Part shown: piece by piece, positions 40,420-51,790 of the stretch
Position numbering within the stretch: position 1 is the stretch's first letter
Layout: every line of letters begins with the position of its first letter
Source of the DNA: an uncultured Pelagibacteraceae bacterium
GTDB lineage: Bacteria > Pseudomonadota > Alphaproteobacteria > Pelagibacterales > Pelagibacteraceae
NCBI GenBank assembly: GCA_902601705.1
Contig: CACKNV010000003.1
Coordinates: 62,001-126,000 of the forward strand
Direction of reading: 5' to 3'
Length of the DNA stretch: 64,000 bases
Position numbers and translations under genes: made by a program
The notes under the pieces: model-generated
Seen by the model: the letters and a program-made list of their open reading frames with translations, nothing else
Databases searched by the model: none
What the model was told of the DNA's origin: nothing

Positions 40420-41398
40420 AAGTTATACAATAGAGCAAAATATAAACACTTTTAAAAATAATATTGTTCTCTTTTATGGTGAGAACCTGGGGATGAAAAA
40501 CGATTTTAAAGATCAAATTAAGAAAGCCAATAACAAAATATTTATAAAAAAATTCTCTCAAGACGAAATACTTGCTAACAAGAATTTTTTTTTTTCAGAA
40601 ATTTTAAATCAGAGTCTTTTTGAAACTAAAAAGATTTGCTTTATAGATCAGGCATCTGATAAACTTTTAGAGGTAATTAAGGAAATTGAGAAAGATTTAG
40701 ATACACAAAAAATTTTTATATTTTCTGAAATATTAGAAAAAAAATCTAAACTAAGGAATTATTTTGAAAAATCTAACAAGTTAGATATCGTAGCCTGTTA
40801 TCACGATAATGATATAATTATACGAAAAATAATTCAGGAGAAGTTAAAAGGCTACACTGGTATGTCACAACAAATTTTAAATATAATAGTTGAAAATTGT
40901 AAATTAGATAGATCCAAACTAAATAATGAACTCAATAAAATTACTAGTTTTTTTACAAACAAGATTATTGAAAAAGAAAAGCTTGAGTTGTTATTAAATA
41001 TTACAGTAAATGAAAACTTCAATAATCTCAAAGACGAAGCGTTAAATGGAAATAAGCTTAAAACTAACGAGCTAATTAATGACACAGTTTTAGAGGTAGA
41101 AAAAAATTCTCTATATTTAAGCTTGATAAATCAAAGATTAATCAAACTTGCTGAGATACAAGAAAAAAATAGACAAGATAATTTAGAAATAGCTTTAAAC
41201 AATGTTAAACCGCCAATTTTCTGGAAAGATAAACCTGCTTTTTTAACACAATCAAAAAAATGGAATAAAAAAAAAATTAGAGTGATTTTAAATGAAACTC
41301 AAAGGGTAGAATTAAGAATGAAGTCTGACTCAAATGTGGATGGAAGTATTCTTATTAAAAAACTGATAGTTGATATATGCAATTTAGCTAATGCTTAG
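40409..41398 (+). CDS. holA: DNA polymerase III subunit delta
   Basis: HolA-like N-terminus IVLFYGENLGMKNDF; synteny leuS-lptE-holA. Confidence 0.85.
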   Translation: MIYKSYTIEQNINTFKNNIVLFYGENLGMKNDFKDQIKKANNKIFIKKFSQDEILANKNFFFSEILNQSLFETKKICFIDQASDKLLEVIKEIEKDLDTQKIFIFSEILEKKSKLRNYFEKSNKLDIVACYHDNDIIIRKIIQEKLKGYTGMSQQILNIIVENCKLDRSKLNNELNKITSFFTNKIIEKEKLELLLNITVNENFNNLKDEALNGNKLKTNELINDTVLEVEKNSLYLSLINQRLIKLAEIQEKNRQDNLEIALNNVKPPIFWKDKPAFLTQSKKWNKKKIRVILNETQRVELRMKSDSNVDGSILIKKLIVDICNLANA

Positions 41399-42239
41399 TA
41401 AGCAAATCAGAAATAAAATCAAATTGTTCAAGATCTTTATATTCAATAACAATTTTACCTGAATTATTTTTTTTATTCAAAATATTGACTTTGAGTCCAA
41501 GTATTTTTTCAATTCTTTCTTGAGCCTTTAATATATTGGCATCTATTTGTTTTCCATTAAAATTTCCTTTTTTATTTCTTGTTAAATATTCTACTTTTCT
41601 AGCGCTATAATTTTTAGCTACGATCTCTTCAGCAATAGAAGAAGCGTTAGATATTCCAATTAATGGTCTAGCTTGGCCAGATGTTAATGTCCCTTCTTCT
41701 AACATTGCAATGACATCTTTTGGTAATGTTAATAATCTTAACGTGTTACTAATATGGCTCCTGCTTTTAGACATTAATTTAGAAATACTTTCATGATCGT
41801 ATTTAAATTCTTCGTTTAGTCTTTTATAGCCACGCGCTTCTTCTATAGGATTTAGATCATCTCTTTGAATATTTTCAACTATAGCTACTTCCAAAGATTC
41901 AACGTCACTTAAATCTAAAATTGTAACCGGGATTTCATGAAGTCCAGCTTTTTGAGCAGCAATCCATCTTCTTTCACCTGCAACGATCTCATATTTTCCA
42001 TTCTCAATTTTATTTGGACGAACCGCTATTGGTTGGATTATGCCATTTTTCTTTATAGAATTAGCCAATTCTTGAAGCTTTTCTTCGCTAAAATACTGTC
42101 TTGGTTGATAGGGATTTCTGCTCAAATCACTAATTGAAACTGTGTTAGATTGCTTAAGTTTTTGTGGTTTATCTCTAGGTTTTTCATCACCAAACAGTGC
42201 AGAAAGACCTCTACCTAGCCCCTTTTTTTTTCCACTCAT
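41388..42239 (-). CDS. parB: Chromosome partitioning protein ParB
   Basis: KKGLGRGLSALFGD; GERRWIAAQKAG; ENIQRDDLNPIEEA. Confidence 0.98.
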   Translation of the reverse strand: MSGKKKGLGRGLSALFGDEKPRDKPQKLKQSNTVSISDLSRNPYQPRQYFSEEKLQELANSIKKNGIIQPIAVRPNKIENGKYEIVAGERRWIAAQKAGLHEIPVTILDLSDVESLEVAIVENIQRDDLNPIEEARGYKRLNEEFKYDHESISKLMSKSRSHISNTLRLLTLPKDVIAMLEEGTLTSGQARPLIGISNASSIAEEIVAKNYSARKVEYLTRNKKGNFNGKQIDANILKAQERIEKILGLKVNILNKKNNSGKIVIEYKDLEQFDFISDLLTKH

Positions 42240-43021
42240 GCAGCACTCACTATTTTATTTTTAAATTCTTCAGCTAATTTGAAATATGATTTGCTTCCAA
42301 CACAACTTTTATCATAAATAACACAAGGTAACCCATGTGAAGGTGCTTCTGACAATCTTACATTTCTTTGAATGACTGTTTTATAAACTTTGTCTTTGAA
42401 GTAATTTCTTGCTTCTCTATCAACTTCTGATGAAAGTTTATTTCTTTTATCAAACATAGTTAAAAGTATTCCTCTTATTGAAAGTGTTGGATTTAGGTTT
42501 TCTTTTATTCTATCTATTGTTTTTACTAACTGTGTAATTCCTTCCAAGGCAAAGAACTCTGTTTGTAAAGGAACTAGTAATTCGTCTGAGGCTACTAAAG
42601 ACATAATAGTGAGCAAGCTTAAAGAAGGAGGGCAATCAATAAATATGTTGTCATACTTTTTTAATATCCCTGACATTTCTGAAGATAATAATTCTTTTAA
42701 TACAAATGCTCTCTTAGAGTCACTAGCAGTTTCAACTTCTAAACCTGACAGATTTACATGTGATCCTATGATATCTAAATTTTGTATGTTTGTTTTTTGT
42801 ATTACCTGACCAAGACTAATTTTTTTTATTAATAAATTATAAATATTTTTTTCTTCATCATTATTACTTTTGCCGAATCCTGTTGTAGCGTTTCCTTGAG
42901 GATCTAAATCAATAACAAGATTTTTTTGACCCATAATGGACAGTGAAGCAGCCAAATTTATTACCGTTGTTGTTTTCCCTACTCCACCCTTTTGATTTAT
43001 CACCGAAATAGTTGTCGTCAT
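42236..43021 (-). CDS. parA: Chromosome partitioning protein ParA
   Basis: NQKGGVGKTTTVINLAA deviant Walker A. Confidence 0.98.
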   Translation of the reverse strand: MTTTISVINQKGGVGKTTTVINLAASLSIMGQKNLVIDLDPQGNATTGFGKSNNDEEKNIYNLLIKKISLGQVIQKTNIQNLDIIGSHVNLSGLEVETASDSKRAFVLKELLSSEMSGILKKYDNIFIDCPPSLSLLTIMSLVASDELLVPLQTEFFALEGITQLVKTIDRIKENLNPTLSIRGILLTMFDKRNKLSSEVDREARNYFKDKVYKTVIQRNVRLSEAPSHGLPCVIYDKSCVGSKSYFKLAEEFKNKIVSAA

Positions 43022-43632
43022 TTTTTAAAGTCGACTAAAATTATTTTAGATTTTTCATTTGTAATGCTATTTTCAAGTTTATAATGGTATTTTTCCTTAT
43101 TGAAAGCTTTTTTTAGATCTTCCTGTGCGTTTTCACCTTTTAGAATTATTAATTTATGGGACTTTTTAGCGATTTCACGTGAAACTTGTATTATTGTCTC
43201 TAATTTCTTAAAAGCTCTACTCACTATGTAGTCTGTATCGATAGATTCATTGTAAATATTACCGCAGATTTCTATTTTAAGAGATAATCTATCACTTATA
43301 TTCCTCAAAAAAGCTCTTTTAACAGGTGATTTTTCATATAATTTCACGTGAAAGTCCTTATTTTTGTTAAACAAAGCTAAAATCAAACCTGGAAAACCAG
43401 CTCCAGAGCCTAAATCTGACAAAGATCCTTTCGAAAAGTCGATAAATTTTACTAATTGGGCTGAGTCAAGGATATGTCGATGCCAAATAACGGTTTCAGT
43501 GTTTTTAGAGATAAAATTATGCTTTGTATTCGCCTTAAGCAATTCATTTTTAAATATTTCAAGGTCAGATATATTCTCAGAACTAAAACCAAGCTGATTT
43601 AGGAGAATATTTATTGCTTCATTGTCCTGCAT
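43018..43632 (-). CDS. rsmG: 16S rRNA (guanine527-N7)-methyltransferase
   Basis: SLSDLGSGAGFPGLILAL; VSRAFKKLETI. Confidence 0.95.
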   Translation of the reverse strand: MQDNEAINILLNQLGFSSENISDLEIFKNELLKANTKHNFISKNTETVIWHRHILDSAQLVKFIDFSKGSLSDLGSGAGFPGLILALFNKNKDFHVKLYEKSPVKRAFLRNISDRLSLKIEICGNIYNESIDTDYIVSRAFKKLETIIQVSREIAKKSHKLIILKGENAQEDLKKAFNKEKYHYKLENSITNEKSKIILVDFKK

Positions 43633-45500
43633 TAAGCAGTAGCTTTAAATTTCAGCTTTTTAATATGAGATAATAAGATAATTATGGCTGCTGGAGTGAT
43701 ACCGTCTATTCTGATAGCCTGTCCTAACGTTTTTGGCCTTATAGAAATAAGCTTCGACTTAACTTCGTTAGACAAACCACTTAAATTTTCATAATTTATA
43801 TCTTTAGGTATGATAACTGACTCATCTTTCTTAAAAGATTTAATATCTCGCTCTTGTCTCTTAAGGTAACCCATATAGTGAGCGTCTGTTACAACCTGCT
43901 TTTCTATAGAGGCTGGAAAAAGTGGTATGTCCCTAAATATTTGCCTTATTTTTACCATATTTACTTTTCGTTGACCCATAACTTCTAGACACGATCTTTT
44001 GACCCCATCCATAGCAATTTTAATATCGTATTTTTTTGCTTCATTAGGAGTTAAGAATTTCGATTCTAAAAAATTATTTAGAGCATAAATATTTTTTTTC
44101 TTTTCTGTAAATATTTTTTTTCTTTCAAGTCCAACTAAATTTAAATGTAAACCTAGATCTGTTAATCTCTGATCTGCGTTATCAGCTCTTAAAGTTAATC
44201 TATATTCTGCTCTAGAAGTAAACATACGATAAGGTTCCGTAACACCTTTGGTTATTAAGTCATCAATCATCACGCCAATGTAAGAAGTTGATCTATCTAA
44301 TACAAACTCAGATTTTTTTTTGATTTTTAAAGCAGCATTTATTCCAGCAATCAAACCTTGGGCTGCTGCCTCTTCATAACCAGTAGTACCGTTAATTTGT
44401 CCTGCTAAAAATAATGACTTAATTTTTTTGGTTTCTAAAGTGGCATTAAGCTCTCTTGGGTCTACATAATCGTATTCTATAGCATACCCTGCTCTTTTCA
44501 TCTTAACCTGCTCTAAACCCTTGATTTTAGCTAATATTTTAAGCTGAATCTCTTCTGGAAGGGAAGTAGATATACCATTTGGGTAAATAGTATTGTCCTT
44601 TAATCCCTCAGGTTCAAGAAAGATTTGATGCTGTTGTTTCTCTTTGAACTTTACAATTTTGTCTTCAATGGAGGGACAATAACGAGGTCCAACACCTTTA
44701 ATGTTTCCTGAATACATAGCACTTCTAGAAATATTATCACTTATAATTTTATGGACTTCATTGTTTGTATAAGTCATTCCGCATTTGATTTGTTTGTTAT
44801 CAATTTTGTTTGTAAGGAAAGAAAAGTAATAATGATCATCATCAGCTGGCTGCATTTCTAAATCATTATAATTAATTGTGCTACCATCAAGTCTAGGTGG
44901 TGTTCCTGTCTTCAATCTACCTATTTGCATTTTAAATTTAGCTAATTGTTCACTTAAGCCTGTAGATGGTTTCTCATCATATCTTCCTGCTGGTATTTGA
45001 GTTTCACCAATATGTATTAATCCATTAAGAAAAGTACCAGTAGTTAATATAAGCTCCTTGGTTCTCACTTCTATTCCGCTTTGACATACAAAACCTATAA
45101 TTTTATCTCCCTCAAATGAAAATTTAATAACTGGATCTGCAATTACCTCTAAGTTTTTGTAATTTAGTAAAAACTTTTGCATATGTTCTTTATAGAGAGC
45201 TCTATCTGACTGAGTTCGTGGACCCTGCACTGCTGGACCTCTACTTCTATTTAATAATCTGAATTGAATACCTGATTTGTCGGCTACAACACCCATAACA
45301 CCATCTAAAGCATCTATTTCTCTTACAAGGTGCCCTTTTCCAAGTCCTCCAATAGCAGGATTGCAGGACATCTCACCAATAGTCTCTATTTTATGTGTAA
45401 AAAGAGCTGTATTTACGCCCATTCTAGCGGATGCTGCTGCTGCTTCACATCCAGCATGTCCACCCCCTATTACTACGACATCATAGCTTTGTTTATTCAT
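43632..45500 (-). CDS. mnmG: tRNA uridine-5-carboxymethylaminomethyl modification enzyme MnmG
   Basis: [37 protein letters not shown]. Confidence 0.98.
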   Translation of the reverse strand: MNKQSYDVVVIGGGHAGCEAAAASARMGVNTALFTHKIETIGEMSCNPAIGGLGKGHLVREIDALDGVMGVVADKSGIQFRLLNRSRGPAVQGPRTQSDRALYKEHMQKFLLNYKNLEVIADPVIKFSFEGDKIIGFVCQSGIEVRTKELILTTGTFLNGLIHIGETQIPAGRYDEKPSTGLSEQLAKFKMQIGRLKTGTPPRLDGSTINYNDLEMQPADDDHYYFSFLTNKIDNKQIKCGMTYTNNEVHKIISDNISRSAMYSGNIKGVGPRYCPSIEDKIVKFKEKQQHQIFLEPEGLKDNTIYPNGISTSLPEEIQLKILAKIKGLEQVKMKRAGYAIEYDYVDPRELNATLETKKIKSLFLAGQINGTTGYEEAAAQGLIAGINAALKIKKKSEFVLDRSTSYIGVMIDDLITKGVTEPYRMFTSRAEYRLTLRADNADQRLTDLGLHLNLVGLERKKIFTEKKKNIYALNNFLESKFLTPNEAKKYDIKIAMDGVKRSCLEVMGQRKVNMVKIRQIFRDIPLFPASIEKQVVTDAHYMGYLKRQERDIKSFKKDESVIIPKDINYENLSGLSNEVKSKLISIRPKTLGQAIRIDGITPAAIIILLSHIKKLKFKATA

Positions 45501-45542
45501 AAAATGAATGTAACGCTGTATATCAGGAATACAAGAGGTATT

Positions 45543-46871
45543 TTATTTACCTATACAAAAGTCTTTAAATATAGATCCAAGGATTTCCTCGACATCGACC
45601 TTACCAACAATACTTCCAAGATGTTGTGTAGCCATTCTTAGGTCTTCTGCAGCAAGTTCAAGGTCTTTGGTTGGATCTTTCTTAAGAAACTTTTCTATCT
45701 CTTTAAGACATTCTTTAAGCTTAATTCTATGCCTTTCTCTGGTAATTAAAGCACTATTATTGGATGTGAATTTTTTACTCAGCTTCGCTTTTACTAAATT
45801 TATCAATTTATCGATATTATTATTATTTTTTACTGAAGCTAAAACAGTATCAACATCAAATTTATGATTTTGCTTATCTGAAACATCTGATTTATTTAAG
45901 ACAATTATAGTATCTTTATTAATCATACTCTGTATTTCTTTATTAATTTTTTTAGATGAATTATCTATTACTACAATATTTAAATCTGCTTCTTTTGATT
46001 TGCCTAAAGCTAAAAAAATACCTTTTTTTTCAACCTCGTTTTTAGCTTCCCTTATACCAGCGGTATCAGCTAAAATTACAGGATAACCATCTAAATTTAA
46101 ATAGGTTTCTATAACATCTCTTGTTGTACCGGCTTCATCTGAAACAATTGCCACTTCTCTTTTTGAAAGCAAGTTCAACAAAGATGATTTACCTGCGTTT
46201 ACCTCTCCTGTAATTGAAACTCTAAACCCATCCCTAATTTTTTCTCCAACTTTATTATCTTCAATAATTTTAGATATTTCTGAATGAATATCTTTTATTG
46301 AATTGTGAGCATCTTTTAAAACCTTTTCAGGTAAATCTTCCTCACCAAAATCTATTTTAGCTTCTATAATAGCCAGAGATTTTATTATTTTTTCTCTTAA
46401 ATCATTATAGTAATTTGAAGCATTACCTTGAACTAGTTTAACAGCTTGATCTCTCTGAAGTTCTGTTTCTGCGTGAATTAAATCACCTATACTTTCAGCT
46501 TTTAAAAGATCAATTTTATCATTTTGAAAAGCTATCTTTGTAAATTCACCTGGTTCAGCTAATCTACAGTTTTCTTGTTCTGAAAGTGCCTTCAATAAAG
46601 CATTGATAACAGCATTACTTCCATGGACCTGAAACTCAGCTAAATCATCACCAGTATAACTATTAGGCCCGGGAAACCACAATAATAGAGCCTCTGGGTC
46701 TATGACTTTATCGTTTTTTGGATCGTAAAATTTACAGTAATTCACTTCATTTGAACTAATTTCTTTTAGTTTAGTTAAATTCTTACAAACTTTAAGAGTG
46801 TCTTTACCTGAGACTCTAACGATGGCTATTCCTGACGGACCTCTGCCTGATGAAAGCGCATAAATATTCAT
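45543..46871 (-). CDS. mnmE: tRNA modification GTPase MnmE
   Basis: SGRGPSGIAIVRVSG; GEVNAGKSSLLNLL; C-terminal FCIGK. Confidence 0.98.
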   Translation of the reverse strand: MNIYALSSGRGPSGIAIVRVSGKDTLKVCKNLTKLKEISSNEVNYCKFYDPKNDKVIDPEALLLWFPGPNSYTGDDLAEFQVHGSNAVINALLKALSEQENCRLAEPGEFTKIAFQNDKIDLLKAESIGDLIHAETELQRDQAVKLVQGNASNYYNDLREKIIKSLAIIEAKIDFGEEDLPEKVLKDAHNSIKDIHSEISKIIEDNKVGEKIRDGFRVSITGEVNAGKSSLLNLLSKREVAIVSDEAGTTRDVIETYLNLDGYPVILADTAGIREAKNEVEKKGIFLALGKSKEADLNIVVIDNSSKKINKEIQSMINKDTIIVLNKSDVSDKQNHKFDVDTVLASVKNNNNIDKLINLVKAKLSKKFTSNNSALITRERHRIKLKECLKEIEKFLKKDPTKDLELAAEDLRMATQHLGSIVGKVDVEEILGSIFKDFCIGK

Positions 46872-46875
46872 TGAA

Positions 46876-47973
46876 TTAAATTGATAAACCTTGATTAGAA
46901 ATGAATTTGCTTATTTTTTTAAGAGTATCATTTTTCGAAATATTTTTCAAAATTGTTTCTTTAAAAGGGTCTAATAATTTATTTTGTTTAAAGAAATTAT
47001 GAGTTAGATCAATTCCTATACCAGTAATAATATTCTCAGATTTTCTATTACTTGTAAATTCTTCAAGGGCAGGAGTGCTTTTTAAAGACATGCCTAATTC
47101 TGTGTAATATTTAAAAATTTTTTGTAACTTATTAATATCTCTTAATACAAGATTAAAACCTTGACCTGCTACGGGATGAACAGTGTGCAATCCTTCACCT
47201 AGAATAAGAATATCATTTTTGTAATATGTTCTTTTTAAATTTAGCATCAGCGGATAAGATTGCTGATTTGAGATCTTAATTTTATTTGTTTTTAAAACTT
47301 TGCAAATTTTTGATTTAACAGCTGAAATAGCATCTTTTTTTAAAAACTCTTTATTTACACTCCACACAAATGAAAAATTATTTTTTGAAAAAGGGAGTAT
47401 AGCTAACGGTCCCTCTTTTAAAAAATATTGGGCAGTATTCAAATTCTTTAGGTTGTGTTTAATGTAACCAGTAATAGCGATTTCTTTATAATCTTTATTT
47501 AACGATCTCTTATCAATTATACTTTTATAGATTTTTGAAGATCTACCTAAGCATAGTATTTTAATATCATAACCATCTAAATCTTTTAATTCATTAATAT
47601 TTTTTTGGAGAGTTTTTATTTTTTTCTTTTTAATTTCTTTAATTAGAATTTCTTTGATTTTATCATTCTCAAAAACGTACATGAGATTTCTACTATCCTC
47701 GTTAAAGTTTAAGAAATTCATATTCTGATCTTTTGTTTCGTAGAAAAGATCAATCTTTTTGGAAGGCCAAAATAACTTTTTGTCGAGTTTATCTATGACT
47801 TTATTAAAAAAATCATAATTAGTGGCAGAAATAGCTGTTGTTCGTTTATCTTTAGAATGCTTGTTTTTTCTAGATATTAAGTGGACTTCTAAACCTTCTA
47901 ATTTATTTAACGCTAAAGCAGTCATTAAACCTGAAAGACCATCTCCAACTATGCAAATTCTCTGTTTTTTCAT
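46876..47973 (-). CDS. UbiH-like FAD-dependent monooxygenase
   Basis: CIVGDGLSGLMTALAL; LILGEGLHTVHPVAGQGFNLVLRDI. Confidence 0.85.
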   Translation of the reverse strand: MKKQRICIVGDGLSGLMTALALNKLEGLEVHLISRKNKHSKDKRTTAISATNYDFFNKVIDKLDKKLFWPSKKIDLFYETKDQNMNFLNFNEDSRNLMYVFENDKIKEILIKEIKKKKIKTLQKNINELKDLDGYDIKILCLGRSSKIYKSIIDKRSLNKDYKEIAITGYIKHNLKNLNTAQYFLKEGPLAILPFSKNNFSFVWSVNKEFLKKDAISAVKSKICKVLKTNKIKISNQQSYPLMLNLKRTYYKNDILILGEGLHTVHPVAGQGFNLVLRDINKLQKIFKYYTELGMSLKSTPALEEFTSNRKSENIITGIGIDLTHNFFKQNKLLDPFKETILKNISKNDTLKKISKFISNQGLSI

Positions 47974-48029
47974 ATTAAAATTTTTCTCACTTTCATAAAA
48001 ATGGTAAAAAGTACGTAAAACGATTCGTT

Positions 48030-50126
48030 ATGAATACAAACTTTTTAAATAGTGTAACAAATTTTTTAAAAAAACGAACCTTTGAATTTATAGGGTTAAT
48101 CTTAATTTCTACGAGTATCGGTCTAGCAATAGCTTTTACGACATATTCGCCAGAAGATCCGTCATTTGTCTATGGTGATAGGGAATTTGAGATCAAAAAT
48201 TTCTTTGGAATCTATGGAAGTAGTATTGCTGATTTTCTCTTACAAAGTTTTGGTCTCGTTTCATTTTTAATTTTGGCAAATTTCTTATTTTGGGGAATTA
48301 ATTTAATCATTCAAAAAGAAATTAAAAGAATAGTTTTAAAATTATTTCTAGTAGTTTCATATTTAGTCTTAGGTACCATTTTTATTTATATTACCTTTAA
48401 TAATTCGTTCTGGCTTATCGATAACGGTAACTCCGGTTTTGTTGGAAAGATTGGTTATGAGTTTTTAAGCACATGGTTTCCATATATTGATAACACTTAC
48501 TCTGCTTATGGTTTGTTATTGCTTACTTTAATCTTTTTTATTTTTTCTGCTGATTTAAATGTAAAGAAAATTTTTACTGGAACTTTTTCTATAATAGCTT
48601 CACTGTTTAGAAGAAAAAAAAATGCTATTCCTGATATAAATTTAGAAGCAGATCCTATAGAGGAGAAGAGTGAAATCATTGAAAGACCCCAACAATCATT
48701 TTCTTTTGGTGACTTAACTCAATCAGAAAAACCAACAACTAATTTAAGATCAAAATATAAACTTCCAGCAATAGATTATTTAGACAAAAGTTCTACAAAA
48801 CTTAGTGCAGCAGAATTGAATAAAAATCGTCCTGATGGTGAGTTTATGGAAAAAATTCTTTTAGATTTCGGTATTGATGGAAAAATTAAGGCTATTAACA
48901 ACGGTCCTGTTGTTAGTTTGTATGAATTTGAACCAGCACCAGGTGTAAAAGTTTCCAAGATAATAAATTTATCTGAAGATTTAGCCCGAAATACTAGTTC
49001 AACATCAGCAAGGGTTTCGGTAATTCCTGGAAAAAATACAGTTGGTATCGAGATACCAAACGAGACAAGAGAGAGTGTATCGCTTCGAGAAATTATCTCT
49101 TATGAAAAGTTTCAAAAGAAAGATATAAAATTACCTATAGCACTTGGAAAAAGTATATCTGGCATGCCTATCGTTGGAGATCTTACGTCAATGCCTCACT
49201 TATTAATTGCTGGAACAACAGGTTCAGGTAAGTCGGTATGTATTAATACAATTATTGTTTCATTGCTTTACAAATTAAATCCTGATCTTTGTAAATTTAT
49301 TTTAATTGATCCTAAGATGTTAGAACTATCAACTTACGAAGGTATTCCTCATTTATTAACTCCGGTAATCACCGATGCTAAGAAAGCAACATCTGCTTTA
49401 GCTTGGACAGTGAAAGAAATGAATAGCAGATACAAACTAATGAGTAAGGTGGGGGTAAGAAATATTGATGGTTACAATGCTAAACATAAATTAAAGATGC
49501 CTTACATCGTTGTAGTAGTTGATGAGATGTCTGATCTAATGCTTGTTGCTGGTAAAGAAATCGAAAACTACATTCAAAAATTATCACAAATGGCTAGAGC
49601 TGCAGGAATACATATTATTATGGCAACGCAAAGACCAAGTGTTGATGTTATTACTGGAACAATTAAAGCAAACTTTCCAACAAGAGTTTCTTTTCAAGTG
49701 AGCTCTAAAATAGATAGTAGAACAATCTTAGGTGAGCAGGGTGCAGAACAGCTATTAGGTAAAGGTGATATGTTATTCATGTCATCAGCAAATAGAATTG
49801 TTAGAATTCACGGCCCATTTGTTTCAGAGAATGAGATAGAAAAAATTGTTAGCTCCATTAGAGCGCAAGGTGAACCAGATTATATGGATGAAATAACTGC
49901 ACATACAAGTAGTGAAGTTTCTTCTACAACAGAAGGAGACGGCGATGAAGACGAACTATATTCACAAGCGGTTGATATAATTAAATCAGAAGGAAAAGCT
50001 TCGACGAGTTTCTTGCAAAGAAAATTACAAATTGGCTATAATAGAGCAGCTAGAATTATTGATATGATGGAAGAAAAAGGTATTGTCAGTAAAGCAAATC
50101 ATGTTGGTAAACGTGAAGTTCTATAA
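48030..50126 (+). CDS. ftsK: DNA translocase FtsK
   Basis: 4 TM N-terminus; GTTGSGKSVCIN; gamma domain at the C-terminus. Confidence 0.97.
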   Translation: MNTNFLNSVTNFLKKRTFEFIGLILISTSIGLAIAFTTYSPEDPSFVYGDREFEIKNFFGIYGSSIADFLLQSFGLVSFLILANFLFWGINLIIQKEIKRIVLKLFLVVSYLVLGTIFIYITFNNSFWLIDNGNSGFVGKIGYEFLSTWFPYIDNTYSAYGLLLLTLIFFIFSADLNVKKIFTGTFSIIASLFRRKKNAIPDINLEADPIEEKSEIIERPQQSFSFGDLTQSEKPTTNLRSKYKLPAIDYLDKSSTKLSAAELNKNRPDGEFMEKILLDFGIDGKIKAINNGPVVSLYEFEPAPGVKVSKIINLSEDLARNTSSTSARVSVIPGKNTVGIEIPNETRESVSLREIISYEKFQKKDIKLPIALGKSISGMPIVGDLTSMPHLLIAGTTGSGKSVCINTIIVSLLYKLNPDLCKFILIDPKMLELSTYEGIPHLLTPVITDAKKATSALAWTVKEMNSRYKLMSKVGVRNIDGYNAKHKLKMPYIVVVVDEMSDLMLVAGKEIENYIQKLSQMARAAGIHIIMATQRPSVDVITGTIKANFPTRVSFQVSSKIDSRTILGEQGAEQLLGKGDMLFMSSANRIVRIHGPFVSENEIEKIVSSIRAQGEPDYMDEITAHTSSEVSSTTEGDGDEDELYSQAVDIIKSEGKASTSFLQRKLQIGYNRAARIIDMMEEKGIVSKANHVGKREVL

Positions 50127-50661
50127 AATTTTCACAATATTTATTTTATTATCAGTAAATCTTTCTGCCGATGAAAAAGATCAAATAGTCACTCAATTAA
50201 ATAATTTAAAATCATTAGAATTTACCTTTAATCAAGTGGTGAATGACAAAACTGAGAAGGGAAGTTGCCTTTTAGAATTTCCTGGAAAATTAAAGTGTGA
50301 TTATTTTGATGACAAGAAAAAAGAATTAATAATTAATAAAAAAAGATTAGCAATTACACAAAAGAGGTATGACAAGACTTACTATTATCCCATTTCAAAA
50401 TCTCCATTCCTAAATATTTTATATAAAGATAAACTATTGGAAATTGTAAAATCTGGAAAGTTAGAATTATCTGATCGAATTATAAAGTTAGTTTATTTAG
50501 AAGAGAACGAGATAACAGTTTTCTTTGACAAGAAAACATTAGATTTAAAAGGTTGGCAGATCATTGATCAGTATAATAACAATATAAATTTTTCTTTAAA
50601 CATTGTCGCAAAAAATGATGTCTTTAAAAAAGGAACTTTTAAAATTCCAGAGATGAATTAA
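50113..50661 (+). CDS. lolA: Outer-membrane lipoprotein carrier protein LolA-like
   Basis: LKSLEFTFNQVV; signal peptide from GTG at 50113 (alternatives ATG 50101, TTG 50083). Confidence 0.8.
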   Translation: MKFYKIFTIFILLSVNLSADEKDQIVTQLNNLKSLEFTFNQVVNDKTEKGSCLLEFPGKLKCDYFDDKKKELIINKKRLAITQKRYDKTYYYPISKSPFLNILYKDKLLEIVKSGKLELSDRIIKLVYLEENEITVFFDKKTLDLKGWQIIDQYNNNINFSLNIVAKNDVFKKGTFKIPEMN

Positions 50662-51164
50662 GCAACGAAATCGATTTCTTCTTCTTTAAATATTTCAAAA
50701 CCTTTTGATTTATAATTTTGCAGCGCGTGTTTATGATCTAAGCTACACGTATGAACCCACATTCTCTCTGGATTCTTTCTCGATGCACTAGCGATTGCAT
50801 GATTAACAAGAGTTGAACCTAATTTTAAACCTCTAAATTCTTTTAATACTCCTAAATTTATTAATTCTACTTCATTAGAACCCGGATGATATTCTTGTTC
50901 GTAATAACCAACAAGATCTTCTCCTTTTTTTAATACATGAGTTTCTAAATTTTTGTTTGTTACATAGTTAACCCATTCACTATCTGACCATAACAACCTA
51001 TCTCTCCAAAAATGATCTAAACCTATTTGCTTGTAAAAAAATTTATTTAAATGAAAATTATCTTTATTGTCCAAAACAATTTTATAATTTTCAGGGAGAT
51101 TTAGATCTATAGTTTTTGAAAAATCTTTAATCTCTAAAAAATATCTTTTAACTCTAGAAACCAT
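50658..51164 (-). CDS. GNAT-family N-acetyltransferase
   Basis: LGVLKEFRGLKLGSTLVNHAI acetyl-CoA-binding motif. Confidence 0.85.
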   Translation of the reverse strand: MVSRVKRYFLEIKDFSKTIDLNLPENYKIVLDNKDNFHLNKFFYKQIGLDHFWRDRLLWSDSEWVNYVTNKNLETHVLKKGEDLVGYYEQEYHPGSNEVELINLGVLKEFRGLKLGSTLVNHAIASASRKNPERMWVHTCSLDHKHALQNYKSKGFEIFKEEEIDFVA

Positions 51165-51520
51165 TAGCTAACCATCTTTCCTATCTTTTCACCTGCAAAA
51201 ATATGATAATGCAAATGAGGAACTTCTTGCCCTCCATCGCTACCAATATTTGTAAGAGCTCGGTAACCTTTATCTTTTGAACCAATTAAATTTGCTACAT
51301 GTGTGACAGCTTTATTTAATTCAACTATCTCTTTATCAGAAGCTTTTTTGTTGAAATGATCTAAATCAACATACTCGCCTTTTGGTATTACTAATACGTG
51401 CACTTTCTTTTGAGGATTAATGTCATGAAAAGCTAAAACATGATCGTTTTCATAAACTTTCTTGCAAGGAATTTCTCCTCTAAGAATTTTTGCAAATATA
51501 TTATTTTTATCGTAGCTCAT
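51164..51520 (-). CDS. HIT-family nucleotide-binding protein
   Basis: IFAKILRGEIPCKKVYE; HLHYHIFAG. Confidence 0.95.
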   Translation of the reverse strand: MSYDKNNIFAKILRGEIPCKKVYENDHVLAFHDINPQKKVHVLVIPKGEYVDLDHFNKKASDKEIVELNKAVTHVANLIGSKDKGYRALTNIGSDGGQEVPHLHYHIFAGEKIGKMVS

Positions 51521-51789
51521 TTTTGTCTTTTTTTTAGTTCACTCATGACATCTTCAATCTTGATATTATTAGCTTCAAGATAAACCATCAAATGATAAAT
51601 TACATCTGCTGCTTCGTGTATTTTATTAGAGTTTTGTTCAACGGCCTCGATTAATTCTCCTATTTCCTCTTTAACTTTTGCAACACTTAAACTTTTATCG
51701 TTGAGAAGTTTGTTCGTATAAGATTTATCAGGAGAAGAATTTTTTCTCTCTCTAATAATTTTCATTAACTGTTCTAAGTTTTCAAGCAT
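51517..51789 (-). CDS. hisE: Phosphoribosyl-ATP pyrophosphatase
   Basis: KVKEEIGELIEAV..EAADVIYHLMVYL. Confidence 0.93.
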   Translation of the reverse strand: MLENLEQLMKIIRERKNSSPDKSYTNKLLNDKSLSVAKVKEEIGELIEAVEQNSNKIHEAADVIYHLMVYLEANNIKIEDVMSELKKRQK

Positions 51790-51790
51790 A

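Noticed and set aside
45330-45641. Plus-strand ORF across the mnmG/mnmE junction
   Set aside because: Antisense to two well-conserved genes, no recognisable domain.
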